Source: Rallus limicola
Lineage: Eukaryota > Chordata > Aves > Gruiformes > Rallidae
NCBI GenBank assembly: GCA_022605955.1
Contig: JAKCOZ010000232.1
Location: 186,001-250,000, forward strand
Direction: 5' to 3'
DNA: 64,000 nucleotides
The notes below the pieces were generated by a model. That model did no database searches, was not told the origin of the DNA, and saw only the letters and a list, made by a program, of their open reading frames with translations. Below, piece after piece: positions 13,463 through 26,726 of this stretch. Within the stretch, counting starts at the first letter, position 1; the number at the start of each line of letters is the position of its first letter. A program made the position numbers and the translations under genes.

Positions 13463-14650
13463 CCTCCTACGGTGCTTTTCTCGGCCCTAGCAGACTGCAG
13501 TTCAAAACATGCTAAACGTCCAGCAATAACTCCCAAAGTAAAGAAGCTAGGCCTGAAAGGCATAGCTTGTCTGAAACCTCCTAACAGGACACACGAGCAG
13601 ACCCTGTCACTTTGGCTCTCAGCCTTTTCCTTTGCCTGGAAAGAGGGAACATGCCTGGAACCTCCTACGGTGCTTTTCTCGGCCCTAGCAGACTGCAGTT
13701 CAAAACATGCTAAACGTCCAGCAATAACTCCCAAAGTAAAGAAGCTAGGCCTGAAAGGCATAGCTTGTCTGAAACCTCCTAACAGGACACACCAGCAGAC
13801 CCTGTCACTTTGGCTCTCAGCCTTTTCCTTTGCCTGGAAAGAGGGAACATGCCTGGAACCTCCTACGGTGCTTTTCTCGGCCCTAGCAGACTGCAGTTCA
13901 AAACATGCTAAACGTCCAGCAATAACTCCCAAAGTAAAGAAGCTAGGCCTGAAAGGCATAGCTTGTCTGAAACCTCCTAACAGGACACACGAGCAGACCC
14001 TGTCACTTTGGCTCTCAGCCTTTTCCTTTGCCTGGAAAGAGGGAACATGCCTGGAACCTCCTACGGTGCTTTTCTCGGCCCTAGCAGACTGCAGTTCAAA
14101 ACATGCTAAACGTCCAGCAATAACTCCCAAAGTAAAGAAGCTAGGCCTGAAAGGCATAGCTTGTCTGAAACCTCCTAACAGGACACACGAGCAGACCCTG
14201 TCACTTTGGCTCTCAGCCTTTTCCTTTGCCTGGAAAGAGGGAACATGCCTGGAACCTCCTACGGTGCTTTTCTCGGCCCTAGCAGACTGCAGTTCAAAAC
14301 ATGCTAAACGTCCAGCAATAACTCCCAAAGTAAAGAAGCTAGGCCTGAAAGGCATAGCTTGTCTGAAACCTCCTAACAGGACACACGAGCAGACCCTGTC
14401 ACTTTGGCTCTCAGCCTTTTCCTTTGCCTGGAAAGAGGGAACATGCCTGGAACCTCCTACGGTGCTTTTCTCGGCCCTAGCAGACTGCAGTTCAAAACAT
14501 GCTAAACGTCCAGCAATAACTCCCAAAGTAAAGAAGCTAGGCCTGAAAGGCATAGCTTGTCTCAAACCTCCTAACAGGACACACGAGCAGACCCTGTCAC
14601 TTTGGCTCTCAGCCTTTTCCTTTGCCTGGAAAGAGGGAACATGCCTGGAA

Positions 14651-14847
14651 CCTCCTACGGTGCTTTTCTCGGCCCTAGCAGACTGCAGTTCAAAACATAC
14701 TAAACGTCCAGCAATAACTCCCAAAGTAAAGAAGCGAGGCCTGAAAGGCATAGCTTGTCAAAACCTCCTAACAGGACACACGAGCAGCCCCTGTCACTTT
14801 GGCTCTCAGCCTTTTCCTTTGCCTGGAAAGAGGGAACATGCCTGGAA
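14651..14847 (+). repeat. 197-bp monomer with 1-bp deletion (copy 3)
   Basis: The same deletion (at 14759) and linked variants lie 1385 bp (7 x 198 - 1) after copy 2, again preceded by a CTCAAACC monomer (14561). Confidence 0.95.
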
Positions 14848-15639
14848 CCTCCTACGGTGCTTTTCTCGGCCCTAGCAGACTGCAGTTCAAAACATGCTAA
14901 ACGTCCAGCAATAACTCCCAAAGTAAAGAAGCTAGGCCTGAAAGGCATAGCTTGTCTGAAACCTCCTAACAGGACACACGAGCAGACCCTGTCACTTTGG
15001 CTCTCAGCCTTTTCCTTTGCCTGGAAAGAGGGAACATGCCTGGAACCTCCTACGGTGCTTTTCTCGGCCCTAGCAGACTGCAGTTCAAAACATGCTAAAC
15101 GTCCAGCAATAACTCCCAAAGTAAAGAAGCTAGGCCTGAAAGGCATAGCTTGTCTGAAACCTCCTAACAGGACACACGAGCAGACCCTGTCACTTTGGCT
15201 CTCAGCCTTTTCCTTTGCCTGGAAAGAGGGAACATGCCTGGAACCTCCTACGGTGCTTTTCTCGGCCCTAGCAGACTGCAGTTCAAAACATGCTAAACGT
15301 CCAGCAATAACTCCCAAAGTAAAGAAGCTAGGCCTGAAAGGCATAGCTTGTCTGAAACCTCCTAACAGGACACACGAGCAGACCCTGTCACTTTGGCTCT
15401 CAGCCTTTTCCTTTGCCTGGAAAGAGGGAACATGCCTGGAACCTCCTACGGTGCTTTTCTCGGCCCTAGCAGACTGCAGTTCAAAACATGCTAAACGTCC
15501 AGCAATAACTCCCAAAGTAAAGAAGCTAGGCCTGAAAGGCATAGCTTGTCTCAAACCTCCTAACAGGACACACGAGCAGACCCTGTCACTTTGGCTCTCA
15601 GCCTTTTCCTTTGCCTGGAAAGAGGGAACATGCCTGGAA

Positions 15640-15836
15640 CCTCCTACGGTGCTTTTCTCGGCCCTAGCAGACTGCAGTTCAAAACATACTAAACGTCCAG
15701 CAATAACTCCCAAAGTAAAGAAGCGAGGCCTGAAAGGCATAGCTTGTCAAAACCTCCTAACAGGACACACGAGCAGCCCCTGTCACTTTGGCTCTCAGCC
15801 TTTTCCTTTGCCTGGAAAGAGGGAACATGCCTGGAA
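15640..15836 (+). repeat. 197-bp monomer with 1-bp deletion (copy 4)
   Basis: The same deletion (at 15748) and linked variants lie 989 bp (5 x 198 - 1) after copy 3, again preceded by a CTCAAACC monomer (15550). It is the last short monomer in the window; the phase is constant from here to 59001. Confidence 0.95.
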
Positions 15837-16628
15837 CCTCCTACGGTGCTTTTCTCGGCCCTAGCAGACTGCAGTTCAAAACATGCTAAACGTCCAGCAA
15901 TAACTCCCAAAGTAAAGAAGCTAGGCCTGAAAGGCATAGCTTGTCTGAAACCTCCTAACAGGACACACGAGCAGACCCTGTCACTTTGGCTCTCAGCCTT
16001 TTCCTTTGCCTGGAAAGAGGGAACATGCCTGGAACCTCCTACGGTGCTTTTCTCGGCCCTAGCAGACTGCAGTTCAAAACATGCTAAACGTCCAGCAATA
16101 ACTCCCAAAGTAAAGAAGCTAGGCCTGAAAGGCATAGCTTGTCTGAAACCTCCTAACAGGACACACGAGCAGACCCTGTCACTTTGGCTCTCAGCCTTTT
16201 CCTTTGCCTGGAAAGAGGGAACATGCCTGGAACCTCCTACGGAGCTTTTCTCGGCCCTAGCAGACTGCAGTTCAAAACATGCTAAACGTCCAGCAATAAC
16301 TCCCAAAGTAAAGAAGCTAGGCCTGAAAGGCATAGCTTGTCTGAAACCTCCTAACAGGACACACGAGCAGACCCTGTCACTTTGGCTCTCAGCCTTTTCC
16401 TTTGCCTGGAAAGAGGGAACATGCCTGGAACCTCCTACGGTGCTTTTCTCGGCCCTAGCAGACTGCAGTTCAAAACATGCTAAACGTCCAGCAATAACTC
16501 CCAAAGTAAAGAAGCTAGGCCTGAAAGGCATAGCTTGTCTGAAACCTCCTAACAGGACACACGAGCAGACCCTGTCACTTTGGCTCTCAGCCTTTTCCTT
16601 TGCCTGGAAAGAGGGAACATGCCTGGAA

Positions 16629-19600
16629 CCTCCTACAGTGCTTTTCTCGGCCCTAGCAGACTGCAGTTCAAAACATGCTAAACGTCCAGCAATAACTCCC
16701 AAAGTAAAGAAGCTAGGCCTGAAAGGCATAGCTTGTCTGAAACCTCCTAACAGGACACACGAGCAGACCCTGTCGCTTTGGCTCTCAGCCTTTTCCTTTG
16801 CCTGGAAAGAGGGAACATGCCTGGAACCTCCTACGGTGCTTTTCTCGGCCCTAGCAGACTGCAGTTCAAAACATGCTAAACGTCCAGCAATAACTCCCAA
16901 AGTAAAGAAGCTAGGCCTGAAAGGCATAGCTTGTCTGAAACCTCCTAACAGGACACACGAGCAGACCCTGTCGCTTTGGCTCTCAGCCTTTTCCTTTGCC
17001 TGGAAAGAGGGAACATGCCTGGAACCTCCTACGGTGCTTTTCTCGGCCCTAGCAGACTGCAGTTCAAAACATGCTAAACGTCCAGCAATAACTCCCAAAG
17101 TAAAGAAGCTAGGCCTGAAAGGCATAGCTTGTCTGAAACCTCCTAACAGGACACACGAGCAGACCCTGTCACTTTGGCTCTCAGCCTTTTCCTTTGCCTG
17201 GAAAGAGGGAACATGCCTGGAACCTCCTACGGTGCTTTTCTCGGCCATAGCAGACTGCAGTTCAAAACATGCTAAACGTCCAGCAATAACTCCCAAAGTA
17301 AAGAAGCTAGGCCTGAAAGGCATAGCTTGTCTGAAACCTCCTAACAGGACACACGAGCAGACCCTGTCACTTTGGCTCTCAGCCTTTTCCTTTGCCTGGA
17401 AAGAGAGAACATGCCTGGAACCTCCTATGGTGCTTTTCTCGGCCCTAGCAGACTGCAGTTCAAAACATGCTAAACGTCCAGCAATAACTCCCAAAGTAAA
17501 GAAGCTAGGCCTGAAAGGCATAGCTTGTCTGAAACCTCCTAACAGGACACACGAGCAGACCCTATCACTTTGGCTCTCAGCCTTTTCCTTTGCCTGGAAA
17601 GGGGGAACATGCCTGGAACCTCCTACGGTGCTTTTCTCGGCCCTAGCAGACTGCAGTTCAAAACATGCTAAACGTCCAGCAATAACTCCCAAAGTAAAGA
17701 AGCTAGGCCTGAAAGGCATAGCTTGTCTGAAACCTCCTAACAGGACACACGAGCAGACCCTGTCACTTTGGCTCTCAGCCTTTTCCTTTGCCTGGAAAGA
17801 GGGAACATGCCTGGAACCTCCTAGGGTGCTTTTCTCGGCCCTAGCAGACTGCAGTTCAAAACATGCTAAACGTCCAGCAATAACTCCCAAAGTAAAGAAG
17901 CTAGGCCTGAAAGGCATAGCTTGTCTGAAACCTCCTAACAGGACACACGAGCAGACCCTGTCACTTTGGCTCTCAGCCTTTTCCTTTGCCTGGAAAGAGG
18001 GAACATGCCTGGAACCTCCTACGGTGCTTTTCTCGGCCCTAGCAGACTGCAGTTCAAAACATGCTAAACGTCCAGCAATAACTCCCAAAGTAAAGAAGCT
18101 AGGCCTGAAAGGCATAGCTTGTCTGAAACCTCCTAACAGGACACACCAGCAGACCCTGTCACTTTGGCTCTCAGCCTTTTCCTTTGCCTGGAAAGAGGGA
18201 ACATGCCTGGAACCTCCTACGGTGCTTTTCTCGGCCCTAGCAGACTGCAGTTCAAAACATGCTAAACGTCCAGCAATAACTCCCAAAGTAAAGAAGCTAG
18301 GCCTGAAAGGCATAGCTTGTCTGAAACCTCCTAACAGGACACACGAGCAGACCCTGTCACTTTGGCTCTCAGCCTTTTCCTTTGCCTGGAAAGAGGGAAC
18401 ATGCCTGGAACCTCCTACAATGCTTTTCTCGGCCCTAGCAGACTGCAGTTCAAAACATGCTAAACGTCCAGCAATAACTCCCAAAGTAAAGAAGCTAGGC
18501 CTGAAAGGCATAGCTTGTCTGAAACCTCCTAACAGGACACACCAGCAGACCCTGTCACTTTGGCTCTCAGCCTTTTCCTTTGCCTGGAAAGAGGGAACAT
18601 GCCTGGAACCTCCTACGGTACTTTTCTCGGCCCTAGCAGACTGCAGTTCAAAACATGCTAAACGTCCAGCAATAACTCCCAAAGTAAAGAAGCTAGGCCT
18701 GAAAGGCATAGCTTGTCTGAAACCTCCTAACAGGACACACGAGCAGACCCTGTCACTTTGGCTCTCAGCCTTTTCCTTTGCCTGGAAAGAGGGAACATGC
18801 CTGGAACCTCCTACAGTGCTTTTCTCGGCCCTAGCAGACTGCAGTTCAAAACATGCTAAACGTCCAGCAATAACTCCCAAAGTAAAGAAGCTAGGCCTGA
18901 AAGGCATAGCTTGTCTGAAACCTCCTAACAGGACACACGAGCAGACCCTGTCGCTTTGGCTCTCAGCCTTTTCCTTTGCCTGGAAAGAGGGAACATGCCT
19001 GGAACCTCCTACGGTGCTTTTCTCGGCCCTAGCAGACTGCAGTTCAAAACATGCTAAACGTCCAGCAATAACTCCCAAAGTAAAGAAGCTAGGCCTGAAA
19101 GGCATAGCTTGTCTGAAACCTCCTAACAGGACACACGAGCAGACCCTGTCGCTTTGGCTCTCAGCCTTTTCCTTTGCCTGGAAAGAGGGAACATGCCTGG
19201 AACCTCCTACGGTGCTTTTCTCGGCCCTAGCAGACTGCAGTTCAAAACATGCTAAACGTCCAGCAATAACTCCCAAAGTAAAGAAGCTAGGCCTGAAAGG
19301 CATAGCTTGTCTGAAACCTCCTAACAGGACACACGAGCAGACCCTGTCACTTTGGCTCTCAGCCTTTTCCTTTGCCTGGAAAGAGGGAACATGCCTGGAA
19401 CCTCCTACGGTGCTTTTCTCGGCCATAGCAGACTGCAGTTCAAAACATGCTAAACGTCCAGCAATAACTCCCAAAGTAAAGAAGCTAGGCCTGAAAGGCA
19501 TAGCTTGTCTGAAACCTCCTAACAGGACACACGAGCAGACCCTGTCACTTTGGCTCTCAGCCTTTTCCTTTGCCTGGAAAGAGAGAACATGCCTGGAACC

Positions 19601-20984
19601 TCCTATGGTGCTTTTCTCGGCCCTAGCAGACTGCAGTTCAAAACATGCTAAACGTCCAGCAATAACTCCCAAAGTAAAGAAGCTAGGCCTGAAAGGCATA
19701 GCTTGTCTGAAACCTCCTAACAGGACACACGAGCAGACCCTATCACTTTGGCTCTCAGCCTTTTCCTTTGCCTGGAAAGGGGGAACATGCCTGGAACCTC
19801 CTACGGTGCTTTTCTCGGCCCTAGCAGACTGCAGTTCAAAACATGCTAAACGTCCAGCAATAACTCCCAAAGTAAAGAAGCTAGGCCTGAAAGGCATAGC
19901 TTGTCTGAAACCTCCTAACAGGACACACGAGCAGACCCTGTCACTTTGGCTCTCAGCCTTTTCCTTTGCCTGGAAAGAGGGAACATGCCTGGAACCTCCT
20001 AGGGTGCTTTTCTCGGCCCTAGCAGACTGCAGTTCAAAACATGCTAAACGTCCAGCAATAACTCCCAAAGTAAAGAAGCTAGGCCTGAAAGGCATAGCTT
20101 GTCTGAAACCTCCTAACAGGACACACGAGCAGACCCTGTCACTTTGGCTCTCAGCCTTTTCCTTTGCCTGGAAAGAGGGAACATGCCTGGAACCTCCTAC
20201 GGTGCTTTTCTCGGCCCTAGCAGACTGCAGTTCAAAACATGCTAAACGTCCAGCAATAACTCCCAAAGTAAAGAAGCTAGGCCTGAAAGGCATAGCTTGT
20301 CTGAAACCTCCTAACAGGACACACCAGCAGACCCTGTCACTTTGGCTCTCAGCCTTTTCCTTTGCCTGGAAAGAGGGAACATGCCTGGAACCTCCTACGG
20401 TGCTTTTCTCGGCCCTAGCAGACTGCAGTTCAAAACATGCTAAACGTCCAGCAATAACTCCCAAAGTAAAGAAGCTAGGCCTGAAAGGCATAGCTTGTCT
20501 GAAACCTCCTAACAGGACACACGAGCAGACCCTGTCACTTTGGCTCTCAGCCTTTTCCTTTGCCTGGAAAGAGGGAACATGCCTGGAACCTCCTACAATG
20601 CTTTTCTCGGCCCTAGCAGACTGCAGTTCAAAACATGCTAAACGTCCAGCAATAACTCCCAAAGTAAAGAAGCTAGGCCTGAAAGGCATAGCTTGTCTGA
20701 AACCTCCTAACAGGACACACGAGCAGACCCTGTCACTTTGGCTCTCAGCCTTTTCCTTTGCCTGGAAAGAGGGAACATGCCTGGAACCTCCTACGGTACT
20801 TTTCTCGGCCCTAGCAGACTGCAGTTCAAAACATGCTAAACGTCCAGCAATAACTCCCAAAGTAAAGAAGCTAGGCCTGAAAGGCATAGCTTGTCTGAAA
20901 CCTCCTAACAGGACACACGAGCAGACCCTGTCACTTTGGCTCTCAGCCTTTTCCTTTGCCTGGAAAGAGGGAACATGCCTGGAA
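16629..20984 (+). repeat. Higher-order repeat: tandem pair of 11-monomer blocks (2178 bp each)
   Basis: Copy 1 is 16629-18806 and copy 2 is 18807-20984. Matching private variants are spaced exactly 2178 bp apart: CTACAGTG (16633/18811), GGCCATAG (17243/19421), GAGAGAAC (about 17403/19581), CTATGG plus AAAGGGGGA (17421/19599), CTAGGG (17821/19999), CACACCAGC (18141/20319), CTACAATG (18411/20589) and CGGTACTT (18617/20795). I noticed one difference: copy 1 has CACCAGC near 18541 where copy 2 has CACGAGC near 20720. This is the clearest and least altered HOR in the window, so it is probably a recent duplication. Confidence 0.93.
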
Positions 20985-23900
20985 CCTCCTACGGTGCTTT
21001 TCTCGGCCCTAGCAGACTGCAGTTCAAAACATGCTAAACGTCCAGCAATAACTCCCAAAGTAAAGAAGCTAGGCCTGAAAGGCATAGCTTGTCTGAAACC
21101 TCCTAACAGGACACACGAGCAGACCCTGTCACTTTGGCTCTCAGCCTTTTCCTTTGCCTGGAAAGAGGGAACATGCCTGGAACCTCCTACGGTGCTTTTC
21201 TCGGCCCTAGCAGACTGCAGTTCAAAACATGCTAAACGTCCAGCAATAACTCCCAAAGTAAAGAAGCTAGGCCTGAAAGGCATAGCTTGTCTGAAACCTC
21301 CTAACAGGACACACGAGCAGACCCTGTCACTTTGGCTCTCAGCCTTTTCCTTTGCCTGGAAAGAGGGAACATGCCTGGAACCTCCTACGGTGCTTTTCTC
21401 GGCCCTAGCAGACTGCAGTTCAAAACATGCTAAACGTCCAGCAATAACTCCCAAAGTAAAGAAGCTAGGCCTGAAAGGCATAGCTTGTCTGAAACCTCCT
21501 AACAGGACACACGAGCAGACCCTGTCACTTTGGCTCTCAGCCTTTTCCTTTGCCTGGAAAGAGGGAACATGCCTGGAACCTCCTATGGTGCTTTTCTCGG
21601 CCCTAGCAGACTGCAGTTCAAAACATGCTAAACGTCCAGCAATAACTCCCAAAGTAAAGAAGCTAGGCCTGAAAGGCATAGCTTGTCTGAAACCTCCTAA
21701 CAGGACACACGAGCAGACCCTGTCACTTTGGCTCTCAGCCTTTTCCTTTGCCTGGAAAGAGGGAACATGCCTGGAACCTCCTACGGTGCTTTTCTCGGCC
21801 CTAGCAGACTGCAGTTCAAAACATGCTAAACGTCCAGCAATAACTCCCAAAGTAAAGAAGCTAGGCCTGAAAGGCATAGCTTGTCTGAAACCTCCTAACA
21901 GGACACACGAGCAGACCCTGTCACTTTGGCTCTCAGCCTTTTCCTTTGCCTGGAAAGAGGGAACATGCCTGGAACCTCCTACGGTGCTTTTCTCGGCCCT
22001 AGCAGACTGCAGTTCAAAACATGCTAAACGTCCAGCAATAACTCCCAAAGTAAAGAAGCTAGGCCTGAAAGGCATAGCTTGTCTGAAACCTCCTAACAGG
22101 ACACACGAGCAGACCCTGTCACTTTGGCTCTCAGCCTTTTCCTTTGCCTGGAAAGAGGGAACATGCCTGGAACCTCCTACAATGCTTTTCTCGGCCCTAG
22201 CAGACTGCAGTTCAAAACATGCTAAACGTCCAGCAATAACTCCCAAAGTAAAGAAGCTAGGCCTGAAAGGCATAGCTTGTCTGAAACCTCCTAACAGGAC
22301 ACACCAGCAGACCCTGTCACTTTGGCTCTCAGCCTTTTCCTTTGCCTGGAAAGAGGGAACATGCCTGGAACCTCCTACGGTACTTTTCTCGGCCCTAGCA
22401 GACTGCAGTTCAAAACATGCTAAACGTCCAGCAATAACTCCCAAAGTAAAGAAGCTAGGCCTGAAAGGCATAGCTTGTCTGAAACCTCCTAACAGGACAC
22501 ACGAGCAGACCCTGTCACTTTGGCTCTCAGCCTTTTCCTTTGCCTGGAAAGAGGGAACATGCCTGGAACCTCCTACGGTGCTTTTCTCGGCCCTAGCAGA
22601 CTGCAGTTCAAAACATGCTAAACGTCCAGCAATAACTCCCAAAGTAAAGAAGCTAGGCCTGAAAGGCATAGCTTGTCTGAAACCTCCTAACAGGACACAC
22701 GAGCAGACCCTGTCACTTTGGCTCTCAGCCTTTTCCTTTGCCTGGAAAGAGGGAACATGCCTGGAACCTCCTACGGTGCTTTTCTCGGCCCTAGCAGACT
22801 GCAGTTCAAAACATGCTAAACGTCCAGCAATAACTCCCAAAGTAAAGAAGCTAGGCCTGAAAGGCATAGCTTGTCTGAAACCTCCTAACAGGACACACGA
22901 GCAGACCCTGTCACTTTGGCTCTCAGCCTTTTCCTTTGCCTGGAAAGAGGGAACATGCCTGGAACCTCCTACGGTGCTTTTCTCGGCCCTAGCAGACTGC
23001 AGTTCAAAACATGCTAAACGTCCAGCAATAACTCCCAAAGTAAAGAAGCTAGGCCTGAAAGGCATAGCTTGTCTGAAACCTCCTAACAGGACACACGAGC
23101 AGACCCTGTCACTTTGGCTCTCAGCCTTTTCCTTTGCCTGGAAAGAGGGAACATGCCTGGAACCTCCTATGGTGCTTTTCTCGGCCCTAGCAGACTGCAG
23201 TTCAAAACATGCTAAACGTCCAGCAATAACTCCCAAAGTAAAGAAGCTAGGCCTGAAAGGCATAGCTTGTCTGAAACCTCCTAACAGGACACACGAGCAG
23301 ACCCTGTCGCTTTGGCTCTCAGCCTTTTCCTTTGCCTGGAAAGAGGGAACATGCCTGGAACCTCCTACGGTGCTTTTCTCGGCCCTAGCAGACTGCAGTT
23401 CAAAACATGCTAAACGTCCAGCAATAACTCCCAAAGTAAAGAAGCTAGGCCTGAAAGGCATAGCTTGTCTGAAACCTCCTAACAGGACACACGAGCAGAC
23501 CCTGTCACTTTGGCTCTCAGCCTTTTCCTTTGCCTGGAAAGAGGGAACATGCCTGGAACCTCCTACGGTGCTTTTCTCGGCCCTAGCAGACTGCAGTTCA
23601 AAACATGCTAAACGTCCAGCAATAACTCCCAAAGTAAAGAAGCTAGGCCTGAAAGGCATAGCTTGTCTGAAACCTCCTAACAGGACACACGAGCAGACCC
23701 TGTCGCTTTGGCTCTCAGCCTTTTCCTTTGCCTGGAAAGAGGGAACATGCCTGGAACCTCCTACGGTGCTTTTCTCGGCCCTAGCAGACTGCAGTTCAAA
23801 ACATGCTAAACGTCCAGCAATAACTCCCAAAGTAAAGAAGCTAGGCCTGAAAGGCATAGCTTGTCTGAAACCTCCTAACAGGACACACGAGCAGACCCTG

Positions 23901-26726
23901 TCACTTTTGCTCTCAGCCTTTTCCTTTGCCTGGAAAGAGGGAACATGCCTGGAACCTCCTACAATGCTTTTCTCGGCCCTAGCAGACTGCAGTTCAAAAC
24001 ATGCTAAACGTCCAGCAATAACTCCCAAAGTAAAGAAGCTAGGCCTGAAAGGCATAGCTTGTCTGAAACCTCCTAACAGGACACACCAGCAGACCCTGTC
24101 ACTTTGGCTCTCAGCCTTTTCCTTTGCCTGGAAAGAGGGAACATGCCTGGAACCTCCTACGGTGCTTTTCTCGGCCCTAGCAGACTGCAGTTCAAAACAT
24201 GCTAAACGTCCAGCAATAACTCCCAAAGTAAAGAAGCTAGGCCTGAAAGGCATAGCTTGTCTGAAACCTCCTAACAGGACACACGAGCAGACCCTGTCAC
24301 TTTGGCTCTCAGCCTTTTCCTTTGCCTGGAAAGAGGGAACATGCCTGGAACCTCCTACGGTGCTTTTCTCGGCCCTAGCAGACTGCAGTTCAAAACATGC
24401 TAAACGTCCAGCAATAACTCCCAAAGTAAAGAAGCTAGGCCTGAAAGGCATAGCTTGTCTGAAACCTCCTAACAGGACACACGAGCAGACCCTGTCACTT
24501 TGGCTCTCAGCCTTTTCCTTTGCCTGGAAAGAGGGAACATGCCTGGAACCTCCTATGGTGCTTTTCTCGGCCCTAGCAGACTGCAGTTCAAAACATGCTA
24601 AACGTCCAGCAATAACTCCCAAAGTAAAGAAGCTAGGCCTGAAAGGCATAGCTTGTCTGAAACCTCCTAACAGGACACACGAGCAGACCCTGTCACTTTG
24701 GCTCTCAGCCTTTTCCTTTGCCTGGAAAGAGGGAACATGCCTGGAACCTCCTACGGTGCTTTTCTCGGCCCTAGCAGACTGCAGTTCAAAACATGCTAAA
24801 CGTCCAGCAATAACTCCCAAAGTAAAGAAGCTAGGCCTGAAAGGCATAGCTTGTCTGAAACCTCCTAACAGGACACACGAGCAGACCCTGTCACTTTGGC
24901 TCTCAGCCTTTTCCTTTGCCTGGAAAGAGGGAACATGCCTGGAACCTCCTACGGTGCTTTTCTCGGCCCTAGCAGACTGCAGTTCAAAACATGCTAAACG
25001 TCCAGCAATAACTCCCAAAGTAAAGAAGCTAGGCCTGAAAGGCATAGCTTGTCTGAAACCTCCTAAGAGGACACACGAGCAGACCCTGTCGCTTTGGCTC
25101 TCAGCCTTTTCCTTTGCCTGGAAAGAGGGAACATGCCTGGAACCTCCTACGGTGCTTTTCTCGGCCCTAGCAGACTGCAGTTCAAAACATGCTAAACGTC
25201 CAGCAATAACTCCCAAAGTAAAGAAGCTAGGCCTGAAAGGCATAGCTTGTCTGAAACCTCCTAACAGGACACACGAGCAGACCCTGTCACTTTTGCTCTC
25301 AGCCTTTTCCTTTGCCTGGAAAGAGGGAACATGCCTGGAACCTCCTACAATGCTTTTCTCGGCCCTAGCAGACTGCAGTTCAAAACATGCTAAACGTCCA
25401 GCAATAACTCCCAAAGTAAAGAAGCTAGGCCTGAAAGGCATAGCTTGTCTGAAACCTCCTAACAGGACACACGAGCAGACCCTGTCACTTTGGCTCTCAG
25501 CCTTTTCCTTTGCCTGGAAAGAGGGAACATGCCTGGAACCTCCTACGGTGCTTTTCTCGGCCCTAGCAGACTGCAGTTCAAAACATGCTAAACGTCCAGC
25601 AATAACTCCCAAAGTAAAGAAGCTAGGCCTGAAAGGCATAGCTTGTCTGAAACCTCCTAACAGGACACACGAGCAGACCCTGTCACTTTGGCTCTCAGCC
25701 TTTTCCTTTGCCTGGAAAGAGGGAACATGCCTGGAACCTCCTACGGTGCTTTTCTCGGCCCTAGCAGACTGCAGTTCAAAACATGCTAAACGTCCAGCAA
25801 TAACTCCCAAAGTAAAGAAGCTAGGCCTGAAAGGCATAGCTTGTCTGAAACCTCCTAACAGGACACACGAGCAGACCCTGTCACTTTGGCTCTCAGCCTT
25901 TTCCTTTGCCTGGAAAGAGGGAACATGCCTGGAACCTCCTATGGTGCTTTTCTCGGCCCTAGCAGACTGCAGTTCAAAACATGCTAAACGTCCAGCAATA
26001 ACTCCCAAAGTAAAGAAGCTAGGCCTGAAAGGCATAGCTTGTCTGAAACCTCCTAACAGGACACACGAGCAGACCCTGTCACTTTGGCTCTCAGCCTTTT
26101 CCTTTGCCTGGAAAGAGGGAACATGCCTGGAACCTCCTACGGTGCTTTTCTCGGCCCTAGCAGACTGCAGTTCAAAACATGCTAAACGTCCAGCAATAAC
26201 TCCCAAAGTAAAGAAGCGAGGCCTGAAATGCATAGCTTGTCTGAAACCTCCTAACAGGACACACGAGCAGACGCTGTCGCTTTGGCTCTCAGCCTTTTCC
26301 TTTGCCTGGAAAGAGGGAACATGCCTGGAACCTCCTACGGTGCTTTTCTCGGCCCTAGCAGACTGCAGTTCAAAACATGCTAAACGTCCAGCAATAACTC
26401 CCAAAGTAAAGAAGCTAGGCCTGAAAGGCATAGCTTGTCTGAAACCTCCTAACAGGACACACGAGCAGACCCTGTCACTTTGGCTCTCAGCCTTTTCCTT
26501 TGCCTGGAAAGAGGGAACATGCCTGGAACCTCCTACGGTGCTTTTCTCGGCCCTAGCAGGCTGCAGTTCAAAACATGCTAAACGTCCAGCAATAACTCCC
26601 AAAGTAAAGAAGCTAGGCCTGAAAGGCATAGCTTGTCTGAAACCTCCTAACAGGACACACGAGCAGACCCTATCACTTTGGCTCTCAGCCTTTTCCTTTG
26701 CCTGGAAAGAGGGAACATGCCTGGAA
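20589..26726 (+). repeat. Higher-order repeat series anchored by CTACAATG monomers (8, 9, 7 and about 7 monomers)
   Basis: CTACAATG monomers start at 20589, 22173, 23955 and 25341, giving blocks of 8, 9 and 7 monomers and a last incomplete one. Each is followed by a CTATGG monomer: five monomers later in the first two blocks (21579, 23163) and three later in the next two (24549, 25935), so two monomers were lost between them. The rare CACTTTTGC variant sits at 23901 and 25287, 7 monomers apart. CACCAGC follows the anchor in only some copies. The right limit is approximate. The 11-monomer pair upstream contributes the first anchor (18411). Confidence 0.85.

Larger units (their letters stand above)
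10890..15836 (+). repeat. Higher-order repeat series of 13, 7 and 5 monomers
   Basis: Three consecutive blocks, 10890-13462 (2573 bp), 13463-14847 (1385 bp) and 14848-15836 (989 bp), end with the same cassette: a CTCAAACC monomer followed by the 197-bp monomer. The 13- and 7-monomer blocks also share CACACCAGC in the monomer about 0.96 kb before the block end (about 12409 and 13790). The 5-monomer block is too short to contain it. The simplest reading is one block copied in tandem with loss or gain of 6 and then 2 internal monomers. The GCAGCCCC variant also appears alone near 11620, without the deletion, which suggests gene conversion. Confidence 0.9.

Noticed and set aside
10801..15748. Independent sequencing indels at the four frame-shifting sites
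   Set aside because: All four carry the same deletion together with the same linked substitutions, so they are copies of one event. The site is not a long homopolymer in the consensus.
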